NCBI RefSeq assembly: GCF_035046485.1
Contig: NC_085138.1
Span: 431,879,265-431,943,264 of the forward strand
DNA from: Aedes albopictus
Taxonomy: Eukaryota; Arthropoda; Insecta; Diptera; Culicidae
Length of the DNA: 64,000 nt
Direction: 5' to 3'
The position numbers were made by a program, and so were the translations under genes. Below, in pieces: positions 59,820 to 64,000 of this stretch. The notes beneath the pieces are model-generated. The model was not told where the DNA came from and did no database searches. It was given only the letters and a program-made list of their open reading frames with translations. The first letter of the stretch is position 1. Every line of letters starts with the position of its first letter.

Positions 59820-60710
59820 CACAGCAAAAAAATTCTTGTAATATCACATCATTTTTCGATGCACATCAGTCACGTCGTAAAATTGATATAAAAAGCACAT
59901 CCTTTCCACGCAGCAAATAAGCCGCCGCAGTTTGAAAGTGAGTCTAGCAATCGCTAGAACCGGAACGATAGATGTTTCATATATAAGTAAAATATTGGCA
60001 TGGATTCGTACACTGATCCGCGGATTGTGAGGCATATCCCTTGCCTCTCGGCTATTTCACCGAGTTAGAAGGACGGTGATAAATATGATACTGCTTCTTA
60101 GGTATCTGCTAGAATGGGTTTGTTGACACTTTTCGGTGCGAACCAGGGTGAACATGGTGAGTGTGATAATTGTTGGAAAACGATGCATCCTACACAGCAA
60201 ATAATTTTGTAATATCCAGGCGCGTAATTTCTGACGACGTATCCAATTTCGAACGTAATTTCACTCTGTTGCATCGTTTTCCAACAATTATCACACTCAC
60301 CATGTACACCGTAGTTGGCACTGGAAAGTGTCAACAAACCCATTTCAGCAGATATCTAAGAAGCAGTATCATATTTATCACCTACCTTCTAACTCGGTGA
60401 AATAGCCGAGAGGTAAGGGATATGCCTCACAATCTTCGGATCAGTGTACGAATCCATGCCAATATTTTACTTATATATGATTCATCAAACGATCCGGTTC
60501 TAGCGATTGCTAGACCCACTTTCAAGCTGCGGCGGCTAATTTACTGCGTGAAAAGAATGTAATCTGTACATCACTTTTACGACGCGACTGATGTGCTGCG
60601 AAAATGATGTGATATCACAAGAAATTTTTTGCTGTGTAGTGAGATTACGTTTGAAAATGGATTCATCGCCAGAAATTACGCCCCTGGATATTACAAAATT
60701 ATTTGCTGTG
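59820..60710. mobile_element. CACAGCAAA MITE with an inverted copy nested in a TA site
   Basis: The outer forward copy runs 59820-60190 and resumes at 60639. The inner inverted copy 60193-60636 is flanked by TA (60191-60192 and 60637-60638). Removing it and one TA restores the family sequence at equal length. Confidence 0.85.
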
Positions 60711-61714
60711 TAGAGTGAAGGGAGATGAAATCTGCGATTAGATGAATTCGGAAAAAGGTAAATAAAAGACGAAGTGCAATTTCGCCATCGCAGAAGAATC
60801 AAAGTTGATCAAAGTTAAAATCAGTAGTTTGATGTGATTGATTTTTATTTGAGTTGGATTGAATTACAGACGAATTTGAATCCGGTAAGAGCTGGTAGTG
60901 CAGTGTAAATTACTGAGACAAAACCCGTAAGTTGAAATCTGTAAATATAAGAAAATGTAGCTGTTAGATGCAATTTAGTTATACTGGACATTTCTCTCTA
61001 GTCGCTCAAGTATCGGTATCTGGTGAGTCCTGCAACGAGGATATCTACGGAAAACCTACCGTGCCAGTGGATTACATTGTATAAGTAGACGGGGACAGAG
61101 AAATTATGTGTGAAATTGATAAATAATTGTACATATTTGTGATCCCAAAATAGCTCTCACACAGCGGACACTGACTAGGGTAACGGTCCCAAGTATTGTC
61201 CAACTAAGTTGTAGAATTCAGATAAGAAGTCGTGGCCGAGGAAACCACTTAATTGTGAGTAGTGTAAGATAAGTTTTTGTAAGAAAATGTTTAATAATGG
61301 CTTTTAATAAATTACAGTTTAAGCATTGCTGTAAATAAAACGGCTGCTTTAAAAACCGGTTTCCCTCTCGGGAACACACCAGTTGGCCTACCTCTCCCAA
61401 CTAACAATCACTCATTTAACAGGCACTATTATGACGAATTAATTCAGCATAATGTTGAACAACATTTGAATTATTTTCACGTACAACCTATATTCGGGTT
61501 TTATTCACATAAATTTGGAGAAGTTGTAAAGCATCATGTTGTGCACCAACTTAATTTTTTGTTGTTCAAAGCGTTTTACAAATGTACAAGAAAGTCGTTA
61601 TTCAGCTTTGGCAAAAATGACTGAAAATAAATAAAATGCAAAAATGTTGACCTCTCACGAGAGTAATTATTTGCTCTCATGTTGAGAACACCTATTATGA
61701 AATAAGAATTACAT
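60711..61714. other. Gene-free AT-rich stretch
   Basis: No repeat or coding region recognised. Confidence 0.35.
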
Positions 61715-61805
61715 ATAAAATTACCTAAATCCGGATTACATCTCGAGACCTGTCGATTGCCAGCCGCATGCCTTCCTATCTGCGCCATCCTAGAGATGGT
61801 GAGAT
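61715..61805 (-). other. tRNA-like remnant (SINE head)
   Basis: Minus strand has GGATGGCGCAGATAGGAAGG (box A-like) and the sequence GGTCTCGAGATGTAATCC where box B would be, degraded. Probably an old SINE head rather than a functional tRNA. Confidence 0.45.
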
Positions 61806-62339
61806 GCAGCACCCAAAGCAAAATATAATCTTCCCATGACTCAATAATGATCACCCCTGAACTTGTGTTCAGCAGTGGTAAATTAGCATAGCACGTGGTA
61901 ATCAACTGAACAACGCCTTATACTTCAACAGCTGTTCAGCTCAAAACACGTGTTTTCCATTCTGATTTCAATGTCAGTATTTTTATAGCACGGTGAGAAA
62001 ACTTGTATCGAATGCGGCCAAAAAGTTTTGGTCCTTTTTGAAGATATTGTTTCCAGACGAACTAATTGCGATATGAATATGTTTTTATTTTTATTATTAA
62101 ATATCGATCTTTAAAATGTATGACAATATGTGGTGCGGTATGGTCTTGGACATGGTGCAGTCACAGCATCTGTTCAGGTAATGTACTCATGCTCAGTCGA
62201 AGATCCGTCAAGCATTTTTTTATTTATGCTTTTGTCATGGAAACTTGATATTATGTTCAATATATAGTGCATAAGGATGTTTAGAGATACTTGAAATGTG
62301 TCGATTTCTGAATGCTGTTTGATTATCTAGGTGAGTGTG

Positions 62340-64000
62340 GGAACAATATTCAGTAAACACGACGGGGCTGCAATGTCAAATGCATCGATCCAAGCGTCTA
62401 GTACAATCGAACTGCTGCGGAAAATAAAAAAATATAATAATCAAGGTTCAAGTTCTCCTTGTTACAGACTAATCATAATAAATAAATGCATCATGGTCGG
62501 CGTTAAGTCAGAGGGGACCAAGTAACAAAATTGACGAAAATTAGATTTTTAAGGCATTTGATTAAGAATTACTTTAGCTACTTGAAACATTCACCCGATT
62601 TTCTAAAAGTTACAATTAATGAGAGTTATAGCACAATTTTCTTTTGATTGAACTGCGAAAATCGATAATAGTTTGCAGTCAGAGCGGACCAAATGCTTTG
62701 TTAAGGCCGTAAAAGCGTTGAATTGATCGACTTAGACCCTTCGTAGTTTTGAACACCCCAACCAATTGTATTTCTTTTGTAACCATTACCGCTATGAGTT
62801 TGTTTTGAATAAGTGATTTCTCTATACATATATGAAGTAAGTTTCCCTCGCTTTGCTCACTATTACATGTACCAATGATAGAGACAAATTGTGTTCTACT
62901 AAAGATGGACATACATTTCTTTGTAATAACCTATCGCATTGTATAAGAAGCATATAAAAGTCCAAGTGACAATCATTATCAGTACCAGTAATAGAAGAGT
63001 ATCATTACAAGAAGACATTACACCAGTGAATATTATCCGAAATATGTTCTGTTGACACCCGATAGTTCAAGTGTACAAGTGTACTAGATACCGTAATAAA
63101 CCATGAAATACCACCAGTAATCACAGACAAATGGACTAAGTGTTCTAGTGATTTAAAGATGAAGAAACGAACCATCCCAGTGTACCTAAGCCAGACCATT
63201 ATCTACGAATTGAGCTTCTGGCAATAACATGCTTGATGTCAAGAGAATTGAAAAAATATGTATTGGTTAAAATCCAATAATTAAAATAGTTTATTATCAA
63301 AATATAAAACGTTTCCAAATCGTACGACTCCCTAACGCATTTTCTGATGATTATTGATCAAGAAAGCACGTGAAAATCCATTTTATTATGGTCAATATCG
63401 TATTTTACAGATCATCGTGTTTAAGCAAATTGTGGCAATTCGCGTGCAAACAGAGTGGACCATGTGTCTCTAAGAAAAATAGTTGAAATACCTTATTCCT
63501 CGTAATCCTTTCCAAATCAAAATAGGTTTGTTTAGTAGCTATTGGGCATCATATTGAAATGTACCAATACCCGTTTCATGAAGAAATTGATTTTACCGGT
63601 TATTTAAGAATTGTGTACTTGGTTCACTCTGTCTGAACGAATTTTTGAAAAACGCCAGTCCTCTGAATAAATTATTATGAACTGTGTAACTACAATATTT
63701 CAAAAAACGTACCGAACTATGAAAATACGTTCAAAAGTTGTTAGCTATTGAATGTTCAAGTTAAGAATTCTTAAATAGCTCATCAATTGACTACCCTTCA
63801 TGTGGTATTGAACTGTTGTACTTGGTCCACTCTGACTGAACATAAAATTTGAAAATGGTAATCAACAGTGTAATAACAGAAATATCAAATTTCATACTTG
63901 CTGCTCACATTATACATCAATCCTATTTAACTGTTGTCCTACTTGTGCATAAATTTTTCATCAAATATGTACAAACTTGAGTGTGAACTGTAGTTGGTTG
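62340..64000. repeat. Region with recurrent CAGAGNGGACCA motif
   Basis: Copies of TCAGAGNGGACCAA or its inverse lie near 62507, 62679, 63451, 63620 and 63819. No ORF. It may be an inverted-repeat element running past the window end. Confidence 0.5.

Overview
The window looks like nuclear DNA of a mosquito, most likely genus Aedes. It is AT-rich, gene-poor and dominated by transposable-element debris. It holds a tRNA-related SINE that looks like Feilai of Aedes aegypti, RTE and Jockey-type LINE remnants, many small inverted-repeat elements (MITE-like), and long tracts of the degenerate GGAATTCCT-type repeat typical of culicine genomes. Genes have short GT-AG introns of 61-70 bp. There is no sign of bacterial operons, CRISPR arrays or rRNA.

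Only two intact protein-coding genes are supported, and both are major facilitator superfamily (MFS) transporters. (1) A plus-strand homologue of MFSD8/CLN7, a lysosomal membrane transporter, has three exons (10789-10971, 11038-11693, 18168-18849), codes for 506 aa, and is split by a 6.5-kb intron full of repeats. (2) A minus-strand SLC22-type organic cation/carnitine transporter has three exons (20969-20806, 20735-19609, 19547-19189) and codes for 549 aa. They converge tail to tail with 339 bp between stop codons.

Layout: 1-10.5 kb holds intergenic repeats, including a perfect 248-bp palindrome at 4555-4802, a Feilai-like SINE and two inverted copies of a 478-bp element. 10.5-21.5 kb holds the two genes. 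21.5-31 kb holds LINE debris, including a degenerate RTE element at 27.46-30.47 kb, and several foldback elements. 31-35.4 kb is partly GC-richer non-coding DNA plus a head-to-head MITE dimer. 35.4-36.9 kb holds a broken Jockey-type ORF1 and a palindrome. 37-50 kb is mostly GGAATTCCT-type repeat, MITEs and a SINE. 50-58 kb holds more elements with terminal inverted repeats, and two SINEs sharing one tail. 58-61 kb is a nest of TA-flanked MITEs inserted into one another. 61-64 kb is unannotated sequence with a recurring 16-18-bp motif.

The most notable result is a ~443-bp MITE family (32.8-33.7, 37.0-37.5, 58.3-59.4 and 59.8-60.7 kb). It carries a tRNA-like Pol III promoter core between terminal inverted repeats and has repeatedly inserted into, or beside, its own copies in inverted orientation. 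The nested copies allow exact reconstruction of target sites: TA in one case and TG in the other. No new gene system was found. All motif and family calls are by eye and no search was run.
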